This document shows positions 24,048 to 24,180 of a stretch of DNA of 24,180 nucleotides, one piece after another; position 1 is the stretch's first letter; each line of letters begins with the position of its first letter. Below the pieces are notes generated by a model. The model was not told the DNA's origin, did no database searches, and saw only the letters and a list, made by a program, of their open reading frames with translations. Position numbers and translations under genes: made by a program. The DNA comes from Darwinimomas sp045600945 (GTDB taxonomy: Bacteria; Bacillota; Clostridia; Lachnospirales; Lachnospiraceae). The stretch covers positions 1 through 24,180 of the forward strand of contig JAZRYX010000013.1 in assembly GCA_045600945.1 (NCBI GenBank), given 5' to 3'.

Positions 24048-24180
24048 CCTGCAAATAAAAAGTCAAGGCTAAATTAATGAACATTGAAAAATTTATACAG
24101 GTTGAAAAGAAGGTATCAAAATAAGACCACCACAACCAGTGCTGGTCTGAAAAGCGATATTGATGAAGATTAATTCGATT
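24048..24180. other. Right edge without identified gene
   Basis: No convincing gene is seen. A 15-codon frame (24078-24125) has no ribosome site. A small perfect palindrome (ACCAG-TG-CTGGT, 24135-24146) lies inside a slightly larger inverted pair (AGACCA/TGGTCT). It may be part of regulatory DNA for a gene right of the window. Confidence 0.4.

Noticed and set aside
24078..24125. 15-codon frame after the symporter
   Set aside because: No ribosome site and no likeness to known small proteins.

Overview
The window looks like a chromosomal piece of a Gram-positive anaerobe of the Clostridia, most likely the Lachnospiraceae. This rests on family-level resemblance: a livJHMGF operon with a lipoprotein binding protein, a giant two-domain 2-hydroxyacyl-CoA dehydratase activase, a Wzz/BY-kinase/PHP-phosphatase/LCP cluster, strong GGAGG ribosome sites, and TTGAnn-17-TATAAT-type promoters. 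No tRNA, rRNA, CRISPR array or intact insertion sequence was seen.

Bases 1-2540 are an accessory, decaying defence/toxin-antitoxin island. It holds an intact type IV abiEi-abiEii pair (894-2351). A long perfect inverted repeat brackets that pair's promoter and ends on its ribosome site and start codon. At the left edge is a collapsed second abiEi copy (1-61) in which the operator arm and first codons are joined directly to the last codons. Between them, on the minus strand, is a BrnTA locus: antitoxin BrnA is intact, but toxin BrnT (353-465) survives only as its first about 6 codons joined to its last about 30. Just after abiEii is the N-terminal stub of a DUF5714-type gene. Bases 481-893 have no gene but carry several perfect palindromes.

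Bases 2578-11652 are a tightly packed plus-strand run: an ABC exporter, a 1406-residue dehydratase activase-like iron-sulfur protein, a DUF4145-TM-SH3 protein, a DUF1461 membrane protein and a D,D-carboxypeptidase. Several of these join by TGATG or longer overlaps. A perfect bidirectional terminator (11663-11702) closes this run and also the convergent liv operon.

Bases 11704-16665 (minus strand) are the branched-chain amino-acid ABC transporter, transcribed livJ-livH-livM-livG-livF from a clear promoter at 16728-16756. A hairpin between livJ and livH could set the excess of binding protein over membrane parts. Upstream, also on the minus strand, is a DapA/HOGA-family aldolase (16822-17676) with its own terminator.

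From 17742 a divergent plus-strand promoter starts an exopolysaccharide/cell-envelope operon: Wzz co-polymerase, tyrosine autokinase, PHP tyrosine phosphatase (TTG start) and LCP transferase. A secreted protein with cell-wall-binding-like repeats and an unusual transporter follow; the transporter joins a degenerate GHKL-ATPase-like domain to a divergent dicarboxylate-symporter fold. Most likely the kinase/phosphatase pair tunes polymer length, the LCP enzyme attaches polymer to peptidoglycan, and the repeat protein binds the wall.

The most interesting material is the left 2.5 kb, where two unrelated toxin-antitoxin loci carry the same kind of start-to-end internal deletion with the regulatory DNA kept, and the kinase-like/symporter fusion at the right end.
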